Source: Lacisediminihabitans sp046156175 (GTDB lineage: Bacteria; Actinomycetota; Actinomycetes; Actinomycetales; Microbacteriaceae). Taken from it: a DNA stretch of 64,000 bases. Made by a program: the position numbers and the translations under genes. Below, in pieces: positions 42,958 through 52,141 of the stretch. The notes under the pieces are model-generated. The model was given only the letters and a program-made list of their open reading frames with translations. It ran no database searches and was not told where the DNA came from. Location of the stretch: NCBI RefSeq assembly GCF_046156175.1, contig NZ_JAYLVL010000002.1, positions 868,001-932,000 of the forward strand. The letters are read 5' to 3'. Every line of letters begins with the position of its first letter. Position 1 is the stretch's first letter.

Positions 42958-43968
42958 GTGGCTAACGCAGGCAGACCCGTCCAGAAGCGCATCGATCCCC
43001 GCAGCGTCAATTCGAGCTCCGCGGGCTCCCGCAACAGCGTGGGCAAGAAGGGCGGCCGGCCGGGTGGGAAAGCTCCCCGGGTCGTCATCCACAAGGCTAC
43101 GGCTGGCGACTGGATCGGCGGAGCGCGACTTCGCACCCTCCCTCTCGCGATCGCCCCGGTGGCGCTCGGCACTGGCGCGGCTCATCTGCTCTCCGACGGC
43201 GGCTGGCACTGGGTGCGCGCGCTTCTCGCCCTGGCGGTGGCCGTCTTCCTGCAGGTCGGCGTCAATTTCGCCAATGACTACTCCGATGGCGTGCGCGGCA
43301 CGGATAAGAACCGTGTCGGGCCGTCGAGGCTCACCGGTTCCGGTGCGGCGAAGCCGCGAACGGTGCTCACCGTCGCGCTCGTGTTCTTCGGGCTCGGCGG
43401 CCTGGCCGGGCTCGCTCTCACCATCACGAGCGGCTATTACTGGCTGCTCGCGATCGGCGCCCTCAGTATCGTTGCCGCGTACTTCTACACCGGCGGCAAG
43501 CGGCCCTATGGCTACAACGGTCTGGGTGAACTCTTCGTCTTCGTCTTCTTCGGACTCGTCGCCACTGCTGGAACGACCTTCACCCAGGTCGGCACGGTGA
43601 ACATCGAGAGTTGGCTCGGTGGCGTGGCGGCGGGACTCTTCGCCTGCGCGGTGCTCATGGTCAACAACATCCGCGATATCGCTCAGGACACACTGTCGGG
43701 CAAACGCACGCTCGCGGTGCTCGTCGGCACCCGGGCCGCGCGCATCCTGTTCGCGATCTTCGTTGCGGTGCCGTACTTGATCCTGATCTTCTTCTCGATC
43801 TTCTACGTGAAGGCGCCGCTGGTGTACTTCTCGCTGCTGTCGGGGCTGCCCGCCGTCGTGATCACGCTCACCGGCAAGACAGCTCCGGAGTTCATCCTCG
43901 CTCTCAAACTGACGAGTTTCACGGCCCTGGTGTTCGGCGTCGCGCTTGCTGCCGCGATCGCCTTCTGA
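42958..43968 (+). CDS. menA: 1,4-Dihydroxy-2-naphthoate polyprenyltransferase
   Basis: Membrane prenyltransferase joining DHNA to the polyprenyl tail. 336 residues, about eight or nine helices; first Asp-rich motif NFANDYSDGVRGTD near residue 105, second VNNIRDIAQDTLSGKRTL near 240. A basic Ser/Arg N-terminal tail (NAGRPVQKRIDPRSVNSS) of about 45 residues precedes the first helix. GTG 42958. Confidence 0.93.
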   Translation: MANAGRPVQKRIDPRSVNSSSAGSRNSVGKKGGRPGGKAPRVVIHKATAGDWIGGARLRTLPLAIAPVALGTGAAHLLSDGGWHWVRALLALAVAVFLQVGVNFANDYSDGVRGTDKNRVGPSRLTGSGAAKPRTVLTVALVFFGLGGLAGLALTITSGYYWLLAIGALSIVAAYFYTGGKRPYGYNGLGELFVFVFFGLVATAGTTFTQVGTVNIESWLGGVAAGLFACAVLMVNNIRDIAQDTLSGKRTLAVLVGTRAARILFAIFVAVPYLILIFFSIFYVKAPLVYFSLLSGLPAVVITLTGKTAPEFILALKLTSFTALVFGVALAAAIAF

Positions 43969-43989
43969 CCGAGGCCAGTGCCGATGGGA

Positions 43990-44256
43990 TCAGCGCGGCT
44001 CTTCGAAACGATCGAGCGCCTCGTTCTCGAGTTCGTTGTCGCGATCCCGATCCTTGTTGTCACGCAGGTGACCGATGCTGGAAGACACCGCCTCGCGCTG
44101 CTTGCGAAGGAAGATGTAGGACACGCAGAATCCGATGATCGCCGCGCCGATGGCGGCGACGAAGACGTTGATGCCCAGCAGCAGGAGGATCGCGAGCGCC
44201 GCGGCGAAAGTGCCTACCCTGATGAGGGAGAAGACGATCCACTGGCGCGAGTACAC
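43990..44256 (-). CDS. DUF4229 small membrane protein
   Basis: 88 residues from GTG 44256: two helices (about 9-27 and 30-48) followed by a charged tail rich in Arg, Asp and Glu. Typical of the actinobacterial DUF4229 family, often next to men genes. Opposite strand to menA and menD. The open frame continues upstream; the start is set where the first helix begins. Confidence 0.75.
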   Translation of the reverse strand: MYSRQWIVFSLIRVGTFAAALAILLLLGINVFVAAIGAAIIGFCVSYIFLRKQREAVSSSIGHLRDNKDRDRDNELENEALDRFEEPR

Positions 44257-44327
44257 GCCGATCAGTCTAGGCACGTGCGCCTGAAAGCTCGTGCTCTCTG
44301 TGCAGGATCCCGGCCTAGAATCTGCAC

Positions 44328-44684
44328 ATGGCTCGGCTCTCAGTGATACTCGCAGTGCTTTTCGTGGCATTCACGATCTTCTCGTTCATCGACTGCATTC
44401 GCACGGAGGAGTCGCGTGTTCGAGCGCTGCCGAAGATCCTCTGGGCCGTCCTCATCGTGATCGTCACCCCCTTCGGCGGCATCCTCTGGTTCGCACTCGG
44501 CAAGGAGCGCTCGGGTGGCGCGAGCGTTGCGGCCACCGGCGGCGGAGGCTCGAAGGCTCCGGATGACGATCCGGAATTCCTGCGACGGCTCGGTGCCGAC
44601 AAACAGCGCGACGAGCGGATCCGTGAGCTCGAAGCGCGGCTCGCCGAGCTCGACGACGACCAGAACAACACGTCCGAGAAGTGA
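44328..44684 (+). CDS. PLDc N-terminal domain membrane protein
   Basis: 118 residues: helix one near 5-22 (VILAVLFVAFTIFSFIDC), helix two near 38-58, separated by RTEESRVRALPKILW, as in PLDc_N proteins. A Gly/Ser linker and a charged C-terminal helix follow. No catalytic domain. Stop overlaps the menD start. Common partner of men genes in actinobacteria; function unknown. Confidence 0.8.
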   Translation: MARLSVILAVLFVAFTIFSFIDCIRTEESRVRALPKILWAVLIVIVTPFGGILWFALGKERSGGASVAATGGGGSKAPDDDPEFLRRLGADKQRDERIRELEARLAELDDDQNNTSEK

Positions 44685-46354
44685 GCACCCCGGTAACGGG
44701 TCCGGTGGCGGCAGGCAGCCCGGCGACGACGTTCTCCGTTGCGCTGATCGGGGAGCTCATCGGCCGTGGGGTGCGTGACATCGTGCTGTGCCCTGGCTCA
44801 CGGTCGCAGGCCCTCGCCCTGGCCGCAGCGGCGTGGGAGCGGGACGGGAAGCTGCGCCTCCGGGTGCGCATCGATGAACGGGTCGCGGGCTTCCTCGCCC
44901 TTGGCATCGCGGTGGAGACCGGTCGCCCGGTCGCGATCATCACGACCTCTGGCACGGCCGTGGCCAATCTCCACCCCGCTGTGCTCGAGGCTCACCATTC
45001 CGGTGTTCCCCTCATTCTCCTGACTGCCGATCGCCCGGCGGAGCTCCGTGGCATCGGGGGCAACCAGACCACGGACCAGGTCGGGATTTTCGGCAGCGCC
45101 GTCGGCTGGGTGCGGGATGTCGCGCCGCCCTCCGACGTCTCGCAGGCGGCAGCCCTGGCCGGCGAGGCCTACGCCGCAGCGGCGCGGACGCCGGGGCCGG
45201 TGCAGCTCAACCTCTCGTTCCGGGAGCCGCTGTCCCGGCCCGTCCAGGAACTGCCGGAAGTCCGCGAGCAGGGATCCGTCGACGAGCCGCCGGATGAGCC
45301 GCGCCGGATTGCGGATGCCGCCCACACCGTCGTCATCGCCGGGCACGGCGCCGGGCCCGATGCCGAGGCCTTCGCAAGGTCCCTCGGGGTGCCGTTGCTC
45401 GCAGAGGTGTCGAGCGGTTCGCATTTCGGGCCGAACCTCGTCGTCGCCTACCGGGGGCTGCTCGACGACCCAGAGTTCGGCGGCCGTGTCGAACGTGCCG
45501 TCGTCTTCGGGCATCCCACCCTCAGTCGTCAGGTGCCGACGCTCCTCAACCGCCCGGATGTTCTCGTCCACGTCGTTCGCGGGGTCACCGCTGATGCCTA
45601 CAACCCGGGCCATCGCGCGGCCACGATCGACACGTCGGTCACCCATGATGGACTGCCGGACGAGACCACGGAGGGACGGGGCTGGCTGGGCAGCTGGGTT
45701 CATGCCGGTCGGAGCATGCTCGCCGTCGATCCCACCCGCGCTCCGGCGTCGGACGAGCGCGCCGGTGAATTCGCGCGGGAGCAGCTTGCGGTCTTCCGAC
45801 AGCCGGTGACCCGCCGGATGCTCGTGGAGTCGGTGTGGCGCGTCACCTGGCCGCACGACCGGCTCGTGCTCGGGGCATCCCGGCTCATCCGCGAAGCAGA
45901 CATGTTCGTGCCGGGCAAGCGCATTCCGGTGCATGCCAACCGGGGGCTCGCCGGCATCGACGGCACGATCGCCACGGGCATCGGCATCGCACTCTCGAGC
46001 CAGGATTCCGACGGCGGCAGCGCATCCGGAATCACCCGCGTGCTCGTGGGCGACCTGACCGCGCTCTACGACGTTGGCGCACTCCTGTTCGGTGGCGGAG
46101 AAGTGCGACCGCGCATCCAGGTGATCGTCGGCAATGACGGGGGCGGCACCATCTTCGACGGGCTCGAGGTGGCCGCGACGGCTCCCGCCGACGCCTTCGA
46201 CCGGGTGCAGTACACGCCGCAGGCGGTGGACCTCCGCGCCCTCGCGACCGCCTATGGGTGGGACTACCGGGTGGCGCGAAACCGAGGCGAATTGGATGAG
46301 GCGCTCGCGGCATCCGAAACGCCGACTCTCGTCGAGGTGCCGCTGCCGCGCTGA
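44681..46354 (+). CDS. menD: SEPHCHC synthase (MenD)
   Basis: Thiamine-diphosphate enzyme joining isochorismate and 2-oxoglutarate, first committed menaquinone step. 557 residues: VLCPGSRSQALALAAA near 40, RIDERVAGFLALG with the activating Glu near 65, GGNQTTDQVGIFG near 125, and the ThDP-binding LVGDLTALYDVGAL ... NDGGGTIF near 450. GTG 44681 overlaps the upstream small gene. Confidence 0.94.
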   Translation: MSTPVTGPVAAGSPATTFSVALIGELIGRGVRDIVLCPGSRSQALALAAAAWERDGKLRLRVRIDERVAGFLALGIAVETGRPVAIITTSGTAVANLHPAVLEAHHSGVPLILLTADRPAELRGIGGNQTTDQVGIFGSAVGWVRDVAPPSDVSQAAALAGEAYAAAARTPGPVQLNLSFREPLSRPVQELPEVREQGSVDEPPDEPRRIADAAHTVVIAGHGAGPDAEAFARSLGVPLLAEVSSGSHFGPNLVVAYRGLLDDPEFGGRVERAVVFGHPTLSRQVPTLLNRPDVLVHVVRGVTADAYNPGHRAATIDTSVTHDGLPDETTEGRGWLGSWVHAGRSMLAVDPTRAPASDERAGEFAREQLAVFRQPVTRRMLVESVWRVTWPHDRLVLGASRLIREADMFVPGKRIPVHANRGLAGIDGTIATGIGIALSSQDSDGGSASGITRVLVGDLTALYDVGALLFGGGEVRPRIQVIVGNDGGGTIFDGLEVAATAPADAFDRVQYTPQAVDLRALATAYGWDYRVARNRGELDEALAASETPTLVEVPLPR

Positions 46355-46484
46355 TCGGAACCTCTCCTCGCAGAATGGGTAGTCGCGCGCACCGCGGCGC
46401 GAGCGCGCACACCGCCGCGCGTCGACGTCCCCGGTCGCGATATCTCCGGTGGTGATATCCCCTGTCGCGAGTAGCATCTGGCCT

Positions 46485-47336
46485 ATGGCGAAAACTGTAT
46501 GGACCGAAGACCCCGGCGCGGTGCTCAAAGTGGGTGCGGGATTCTCCCTTGCCGAGGTCGATCCATCGTCGACGCCCGGGATGGAGGGCGGCAAGTCCGC
46601 AGGCAAGGCCCTGCTCGAAAAGGGCCGTGCTGAGCTCGGCGACCTGCAGGAGCGGCTGTGGGCGGAGAGCCGCTTCGGCGGCACCCGCTCGGTACTCCTC
46701 GTGCTTCAGGCTATGGATACCGCGGGCAAGGGCGGAATCGTGGAACACGTCGTCGGCGGGGTCGACCCCCAGGGCGTCACGATCTACGGCTTCAAGAAGC
46801 CCACCGAGGAGGAGCTCTCGCACGACTTCCTCTGGCGCGTGCGCAACCAGTTGCCGCCGGCGGGACACCTCGGCGTCTTCGATCGCTCCCACTACGAAGA
46901 CGTGCTCATCGCGCGGGTTCGCAACCTGGCAGAGCCCGCGGTGATCGAAGAGCGCTACGGCGCGATCAACGAGTTCGAGAAGCAGGTGGTCGACAGCGGC
47001 ACCACCATCGTCAAGGTCATGCTGCACATCAGCGCTGACGAGCAGAAAGACCGACTCGAGGCGCGCCTCGACGACCCGGAGAAGAACTGGAAGTTCAACC
47101 CCGGTGACCTCGACGAGCGGGCGCTATGGCCCCAATACCAGGAGGCTTACCAGGTCGCCTTCGAGAAGACTTCGACGGTGGATGTCCCGTGGTTCGTGAT
47201 CCCCGCGAACCACAAGTGGTACGCGAGGGTGGCGGTGCAACACCTGCTGCTCGACGCGCTTCGGGGACTGCACCTCACCTGGCCGGTCGCCGAGTACGAC
47301 GTGGCCGAACAGAAGGCGCGACTGGCCGACGCATAG
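46485..47336 (+). CDS. Polyphosphate kinase 2 family protein
   Basis: 283-residue PPK2: transfers phosphate between polyphosphate and nucleotides or, in class III, acts on AMP and ADP. Walker A is LQAMDTAGKGGIV near residue 80, and Walker B is FDRSHYEDVLIARV near 145; lid Arg residues follow. ATG 46485. Sits between menD and menF but is not known to act in menaquinone synthesis; links respiration and energy storage only by neighbourhood. Confidence 0.88.
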   Translation: MAKTVWTEDPGAVLKVGAGFSLAEVDPSSTPGMEGGKSAGKALLEKGRAELGDLQERLWAESRFGGTRSVLLVLQAMDTAGKGGIVEHVVGGVDPQGVTIYGFKKPTEEELSHDFLWRVRNQLPPAGHLGVFDRSHYEDVLIARVRNLAEPAVIEERYGAINEFEKQVVDSGTTIVKVMLHISADEQKDRLEARLDDPEKNWKFNPGDLDERALWPQYQEAYQVAFEKTSTVDVPWFVIPANHKWYARVAVQHLLLDALRGLHLTWPVAEYDVAEQKARLADA

Positions 47337-47361
47337 CCGGCGGTCGAGCCCTCAGTGTCCG

Positions 47362-47400
47362 CTGGTCGAGTAGCGAGCGCCAGCGAGCGTATCGAGACCG
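47362..47400. repeat. Dispersed GGTCGAGTAGC...CGTATCGAG element, copy 2
   Basis: ctggtcgagtagcgagcg (47362-47379), then cc, then agcgagcgtatcgagaccg (47382-47400). The flanking arms GGTC and GACC can pair and agcgagcg occurs twice. The edges match the copy at 24681. It lies between the convergent PPK2 and menF genes. Such elements are widespread in Microbacteriaceae in my recollection. Confidence 0.65.
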
Positions 47401-47423
47401 CGGCGCCCGCCTCGGGCACCGCC

Positions 47424-48683
47424 TCAGTCCAGCGCCTCCACGATGGGCCGGAACTTCATGCGAGTCTCGAGAAGCTCCCGCTCTGGCACCGACTCGGCGA
47501 CGATGCCCGCACCGGCATAGGCCGTGACCCGGCCGTCCTGATCGAACTGCGCGCTGCGCACCGCGACCGCCCACTCGCCGTCGCCATCCGCTCCCACCCA
47601 ACCGACGGGGCCGGCATACCGGCCGCGGTCGAAGGGCTCGAGCTCCCCGATGATCCGCAGGGCATCCGGTGTCGGAGTCCCCGCCACGGCGGCCGTCGGA
47701 TGCAGCGAACCGATCAGGTCGAGCGACGTCGACCCGTCGGTGAGGTCCCCTTCGATGTCACTTGCGAGGTGCCAGACGTTCGGCAGCTTCAGGGTGAAGG
47801 GCATTTCGCTCGCCATCACATTCGGACTGTGTGACCGAAGCGACGCGAGCACGTTCTGCACCGCGTACCGGTGCTCGTCCTGGTCTTTGGTCGAGGTGGC
47901 GAGCGCGCTCGCCGCTTGCTCATCGGACGCGGCGTCCAGCCCGCGCGCGGCGCTGCCGGCCAAGACCCGGGCGGTCACCGACCCGGCATCGACGGTGACG
48001 AGTGTCTCCGGGCTCGACCCGATGAAGCCGTCGACGGCGAAAGTCCAGCAGTCGGGATAGCCTGCGGCGAGCACATCGATCATGCGACGGATGTCCGCGC
48101 CATCCGGCAGCTGGCCCACCAGTTCGCGGGCGAGCACCACCTTGCTCACCTCGTGGGAGCGGATGCGCTGCACGGCGGTCGCCACCGCATCCCGATAGTC
48201 CGCGCCGGGCACCGTGCCCGGGTGGAAGTCGACGTGGAACCGTTGGCCGTAGGGTTCGAGCGGCGGCACGACGAGGGGTTCGAGCTCACCGACCGCGATT
48301 CGGGTGATCCAGCTCTGGCCCTTGTCCCGTCCGATGATCATCGACGGCACGAGGAGAACACTCGTCGTGGCCGAGCTGTCGGAGAACGCGAAACTCCCGA
48401 AGGCGAGCAGCCCGGTGCCCGTTCGCGCCAACGGATCGGTGACCGTCGCGGCAGCGGAGATCCGTTGCCAGGCGATGGCGGCGTCACGCACGCGATCGGG
48501 GCCGCAGAACTCGAGCCGAAGCGCTTCGCCGTGCCCGACGAGACCGAAACCGCGTCGCATCCAGAGCAGCGGATGCCGCGCTTCGAGCAGCGGCACGAGC
48601 GGGCCGAGATCCGCCGTCGGGGTGGTCTCGACCGTGAGGGACGGCACCGCGGCACCATCGTCGAAGGGCGCGGATGCGGTCAC
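47424..48683 (-). CDS. menF: Isochorismate synthase
   Basis: Chorismate to isochorismate, entering the menaquinone pathway. 419 residues, chorismate-binding fold: SKVVLARELVG near 205, FIGSSPETLVTV near 245, VLAGSAARGLD and the C-terminal GSLHPTAAVAGTP and AGAGIVAESVPERELLET with metal-binding Glu residues. GTG 48683 begins the domain; the open frame runs on for more than 2 kb upstream without meaning. Divergent from menG. Confidence 0.91.
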   Translation of the reverse strand: MTASAPFDDGAAVPSLTVETTPTADLGPLVPLLEARHPLLWMRRGFGLVGHGEALRLEFCGPDRVRDAAIAWQRISAAATVTDPLARTGTGLLAFGSFAFSDSSATTSVLLVPSMIIGRDKGQSWITRIAVGELEPLVVPPLEPYGQRFHVDFHPGTVPGADYRDAVATAVQRIRSHEVSKVVLARELVGQLPDGADIRRMIDVLAAGYPDCWTFAVDGFIGSSPETLVTVDAGSVTARVLAGSAARGLDAASDEQAASALATSTKDQDEHRYAVQNVLASLRSHSPNVMASEMPFTLKLPNVWHLASDIEGDLTDGSTSLDLIGSLHPTAAVAGTPTPDALRIIGELEPFDRGRYAGPVGWVGADGDGEWAVAVRSAQFDQDGRVTAYAGAGIVAESVPERELLETRMKFRPIVEALD

Positions 48684-48752
48684 CCGGCCAACACTAGCCG
48701 GGCCTCGCTGGGAGCCGCGGATGCACAGGAAGGCTGAACTAGACTTGTGCGC

Positions 48753-49565
48753 GTGGCAAAGGCAGATCTGACCAAGCAACCCAAAGAGGTTGCCGAGATG
48801 TTCGACGGTGTAGCTAAGCACTACGACCGCACGAACGATGTCCTGTCCATGGGCAACTCGTTCATCTGGCGTATCGCCACCACGCGGGCCGTCGCGCCCG
48901 TCGCGGGCGAACGCATCCTCGACATCGCGGCCGGCACCGGAACCAGTTCCGTGGCGCTCGCGAAGAGTGGTGCCGAGGTCGTCGCCGCCGATTTCTCGGC
49001 GGGCATGATCGAGGTCGGCCGGCAGAAACATCCGTCCATTACCTTCGTCGAAGCGGATGCGACCGACCTGCCGTTCGCTGACGGTGAGTTCGACGCGGTC
49101 ACCGCCTCGTTCGGGCTGCGCAACGTCGAGGACCCGAAGAAGGCCCTCGCCGAGATGTACCGGGTGCTCAAGCCCGGTGGTCGACTCGTGATCTGCGAGT
49201 TCAGCACCCCGTCTCGCGCGATCTTCCGTGCAGGCTATGGCGCCTACATGCGCTACCTGATGCCCTCGATCGTCGGGGCGGCGAGCTCCAACCCCGAGGC
49301 GTACACCTACCTCGCCGATTCGATCCGCGACTGGCCGGACCAGGTCACCCTCAGCCAGTGGATCCGCGGCGCCGGCTTCACCCGCGTGGCCTATCGCAAC
49401 CTCACCGCCGGTGTCGTGGCGCTGCACCGCGGGCACAAGCCCGCCCGCGTGGTCACCCGTCGCGCACCCCGCAAAACCGCTGCGCCGAAGAAGCCCGTGA
49501 TCGAAACCGTCGTCGACAATGATGTCGCCACCAACCCGGACAGCCCGGCGGCTCCGAAGCCCTAG
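48753..49565 (+). CDS. menG: Demethylmenaquinone methyltransferase
   Basis: SAM-dependent methylation of demethylmenaquinone. 270 residues: KQPKEVAEMFDGVAKHYDR at the start, SAM loop ILDIAAGTGTSSVALA near 57, and ASFGLRNVEDPKKALAEM near 115 which is diagnostic of UbiE/MenG. GTG 48753 favoured over 48747. A 40-residue basic, Pro/Ala-rich tail follows the domain and is unusual. Confidence 0.92.
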   Translation: MAKADLTKQPKEVAEMFDGVAKHYDRTNDVLSMGNSFIWRIATTRAVAPVAGERILDIAAGTGTSSVALAKSGAEVVAADFSAGMIEVGRQKHPSITFVEADATDLPFADGEFDAVTASFGLRNVEDPKKALAEMYRVLKPGGRLVICEFSTPSRAIFRAGYGAYMRYLMPSIVGAASSNPEAYTYLADSIRDWPDQVTLSQWIRGAGFTRVAYRNLTAGVVALHRGHKPARVVTRRAPRKTAAPKKPVIETVVDNDVATNPDSPAAPKP

Positions 49566-49601
49566 GGCTTCGTTTCCGCCCTCGACGGTTAGGCCGACCT
49601 C

Positions 49602-50684
49602 GTGACTCCCAGCGCGCCCCTCGCCCGCCGCCGCAATTCGCTCAACTCCGCGCTCGGACTCGGTGAGAAGCTCTTCTCCTCCGCGAGCGAACGACGGTTC
49701 GCCGCGGCGATCGAAGACGGTCTCGACCAGGTCGAGACCGGCCTCCTCGGCCAGGTCTCCTTCGCCGACGACATCGCGGATGCCACCACCCGCTACCTGC
49801 TCGACGCCGGGGGAAAGCGGGTGCGTCCCACCCTCGCGCTTCTCACGGCCCAACTCGGGACCGGCAACACCCCTGAGGTCGTGATCGCGGCGGAGGCCCT
49901 CGAGATCACCCATCTGGCATCGCTCTATCACGATGATGTGATGGATGAGGCCGGCATGCGCCGCGGAGTGCCCAGCGCCCAGAGCGTATGGGGCAATTCG
50001 GTGGCCATCCTCACCGGTGATCTGCTGTTTGCGCGGGCATCCAAGCTCATGTCGGGCCTGGGGGAACGCGCGATCATGCTGCAGGCCAATACCTTCGAGC
50101 GACTCTGTCTCGGCCAGCTGCACGAGACCATCGGGCCGCGTGACGACGAAGACCCGATCGACCACTACATCCAGGTGCTCGCCGACAAGACCGGCTCTCT
50201 CATCGCCGCAGCGGCGGAGATGGGAGTGATCTTCGGCAATGCGCCAGAGGAATACCGCATCCCGGTGAAGGTCTTCGGCGAGAAGATCGGTGTCGCCTTC
50301 CAGCTCATCGACGACGTGATCGACCTGGCCGCGGGAGAAGAGGAGACGGGCAAGACCCCCGGAACCGACCTGCGCTCGGGTGTCGCCACCCTCCCGCTGC
50401 TGTATTTGCGCGACCTCGCGAAAACCGACGGGGATGCTGCGGATCTGCTCACTCGCATCGAACGCGACGTGAACGCGGCGCACTACTCTGCGGAACAGCC
50501 GGATGAGGCAGAGCTCGCGCTCGCGATCGCCGAATTGCGCGCCCACAGCGTGACCCAGAAGACCCTCGACGAAGCGCACCGCTGGGCACGCGAGGCCGTC
50601 GAGGCACTCGGGCCGCTTCCCGACGGTCCGGTGAAGAAGGCGCTCACCCGCTTCGCCGAGAGCGTCGTCGAACGCTCCAACTGA
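49602..50684 (+). CDS. Trans-polyprenyl diphosphate synthase
   Basis: Makes the long isoprenoid tail used by MenA. 360 residues: GGKRVRP near 70, first Asp-rich LYHDDVMDEAG near 110, and second QLIDDVIDLAAG near 235. Product length cannot be read with certainty; menaquinone with eight to ten units is expected. GTG 49602, placed 36 nt after menG. Confidence 0.9.
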   Translation: MTPSAPLARRRNSLNSALGLGEKLFSSASERRFAAAIEDGLDQVETGLLGQVSFADDIADATTRYLLDAGGKRVRPTLALLTAQLGTGNTPEVVIAAEALEITHLASLYHDDVMDEAGMRRGVPSAQSVWGNSVAILTGDLLFARASKLMSGLGERAIMLQANTFERLCLGQLHETIGPRDDEDPIDHYIQVLADKTGSLIAAAAEMGVIFGNAPEEYRIPVKVFGEKIGVAFQLIDDVIDLAAGEEETGKTPGTDLRSGVATLPLLYLRDLAKTDGDAADLLTRIERDVNAAHYSAEQPDEAELALAIAELRAHSVTQKTLDEAHRWAREAVEALGPLPDGPVKKALTRFAESVVERSN

Positions 50685-50745
50685 CCGAACCGATGCTGCC
50701 GGCCGGCGAGCCCATCGAGAGCCGCCGCAAACCAACAAGGAACCC

Positions 50746-52098
50746 ATGACGAAACTGAGACTCGCCATCGTCGGCGCCGGTCCCGCCGGAATCTACGCGG
50801 CGGACATCCTGCTCAAGGCGGAGAAGAACTTCGACGTGTCGATCGACCTCTTCGAGCAGCTTCCCGCACCGTATGGGCTGGTGCGCTATGGCGTAGCTCC
50901 GGACCACCCACGCATCAAGGGCATCATCACCGCGCTGCGGGAGGTGCTCGACACCGGTCGCATCCGGCTGTTCGGAAACGTTCTCTACGGCCGGGACATC
51001 ACGCTCGATGACCTGAAGAAGCACTACAACGCGGTGATCTTCTCGACCGGTGCGGCGCGGGATGCCGACCTCGACATCCCCGGGATCGATCTCGAGGGCA
51101 GCTACGGTGCGGCCGAATTCGTGAGCTGGTACGACGGTCATCCTGATGTTCCGCGCGCCTGGCCGCTCGAGGCGAAGGAGGTCGCGGTGATCGGCAACGG
51201 CAACGTCGCTCTCGACGTTGCTCGGATCCTCGCCAAGCACGCGGACGACCTGCTTCCCACCGAGATCCCGTCGAACGTCTACGACGCCCTTCTCGCGTCA
51301 CCGGTCACCGACGTTCATGTCTTCGGCCGTCGCGGTCCGATGCAGGTGAAGTTCACGCCGCTCGAACTGCGCGAGCTCGGCGAGTTGCGCGACGTCGACA
51401 TGATCGTGCACGACGAGGATTTCGACTACGACGAGGCCTCGAAGACGGCTATCGCCAGCAACAAGCAGGTATTGGTCATCGACAAAGTCTTCACGCAGTG
51501 GCGCGCACGCGAGGCCGGCACCGCATCCCGTCGGTTGCACTTGCACTTTCATGCGAAGCCGGTGGAAGTGACCGGAGACGGCCGGGTCGAAGGCTTCCGC
51601 TACGAACGCACCGCACCCGATGGACAGGGCGGCGTGATCGGCACCGGCGAGATCCGGGAGCTGCCGGTGCAGGCTGTCTATCGAGCGGTCGGCTACTTCG
51701 GGTCGCCGCTCGACGAGATCCCCTTCGATGAGAAGCGCGGGGTGATCCCCAATCGTGAGGGCCAGGTTCTGGATGACTCTGACCACCCCCTGCCGGGCGT
51801 CTACGCCACCGGGTGGATAAAGCGCGGACCGGTCGGCCTGATCGGTCACACCAAGAGTGACGCGATGGAGACCATCAAGCACGTCGTGAACGACCAGGCG
51901 AACTGGTGGGCGCCGACGCATCCCGACGAGCAGTCCGTCGTCGACCTGCTCGTGGAACGCGGGGTCGAATTCACCGATCTCAGTGGCTGGCACCGGCTGG
52001 ACGAGCACGAGAAGGCCCTCGGGGAGCCGACCGGACGCGCCAGGATCAAGGTCGTGCCCCGTGACGAGATGGTGACCGTCTCGCGCGCCTCGCACTGA
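50746..52098 (+). CDS. Ferredoxin-NADP reductase (FprA-like)
   Basis: 450-residue FAD/NAD(P) oxidoreductase of the adrenodoxin reductase/FprA family. FAD motif IVGAGPAGIYAADIL, then the YGLVRYGVAPDHPRIK block near 45, NADP motif VIGNGNVALDVARIL near 150, and VFGRRGPMQVKFTPLEL. ATG 50746 with a caaggaaccc site. Likely feeds electrons to ferredoxins or P450-type enzymes; its link to menaquinone is only positional. Confidence 0.91.
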   Translation: MTKLRLAIVGAGPAGIYAADILLKAEKNFDVSIDLFEQLPAPYGLVRYGVAPDHPRIKGIITALREVLDTGRIRLFGNVLYGRDITLDDLKKHYNAVIFSTGAARDADLDIPGIDLEGSYGAAEFVSWYDGHPDVPRAWPLEAKEVAVIGNGNVALDVARILAKHADDLLPTEIPSNVYDALLASPVTDVHVFGRRGPMQVKFTPLELRELGELRDVDMIVHDEDFDYDEASKTAIASNKQVLVIDKVFTQWRAREAGTASRRLHLHFHAKPVEVTGDGRVEGFRYERTAPDGQGGVIGTGEIRELPVQAVYRAVGYFGSPLDEIPFDEKRGVIPNREGQVLDDSDHPLPGVYATGWIKRGPVGLIGHTKSDAMETIKHVVNDQANWWAPTHPDEQSVVDLLVERGVEFTDLSGWHRLDEHEKALGEPTGRARIKVVPRDEMVTVSRASH

Positions 52099-52141
52099 GT
52101 CGCGTTCGGGAACGGGAGACCGAACTCCCGACTGATCCGAT

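Noticed and set aside
41463..43172. 569-codon minus-strand frame
   Set aside because: Antisense to menE and its neighbours; no domain pattern, so an artefact of third-position GC bias.
44798..46684. 628-codon minus-strand frame
   Set aside because: Antisense to menD; residues follow the complement of MenD codons and show no fold.
48684..50768. Upstream extension of the menF frame (total 1114 codons)
   Set aside because: The extension is antisense to menG and the polyprenyl synthase; isochorismate synthase similarity begins at GTG 48683.
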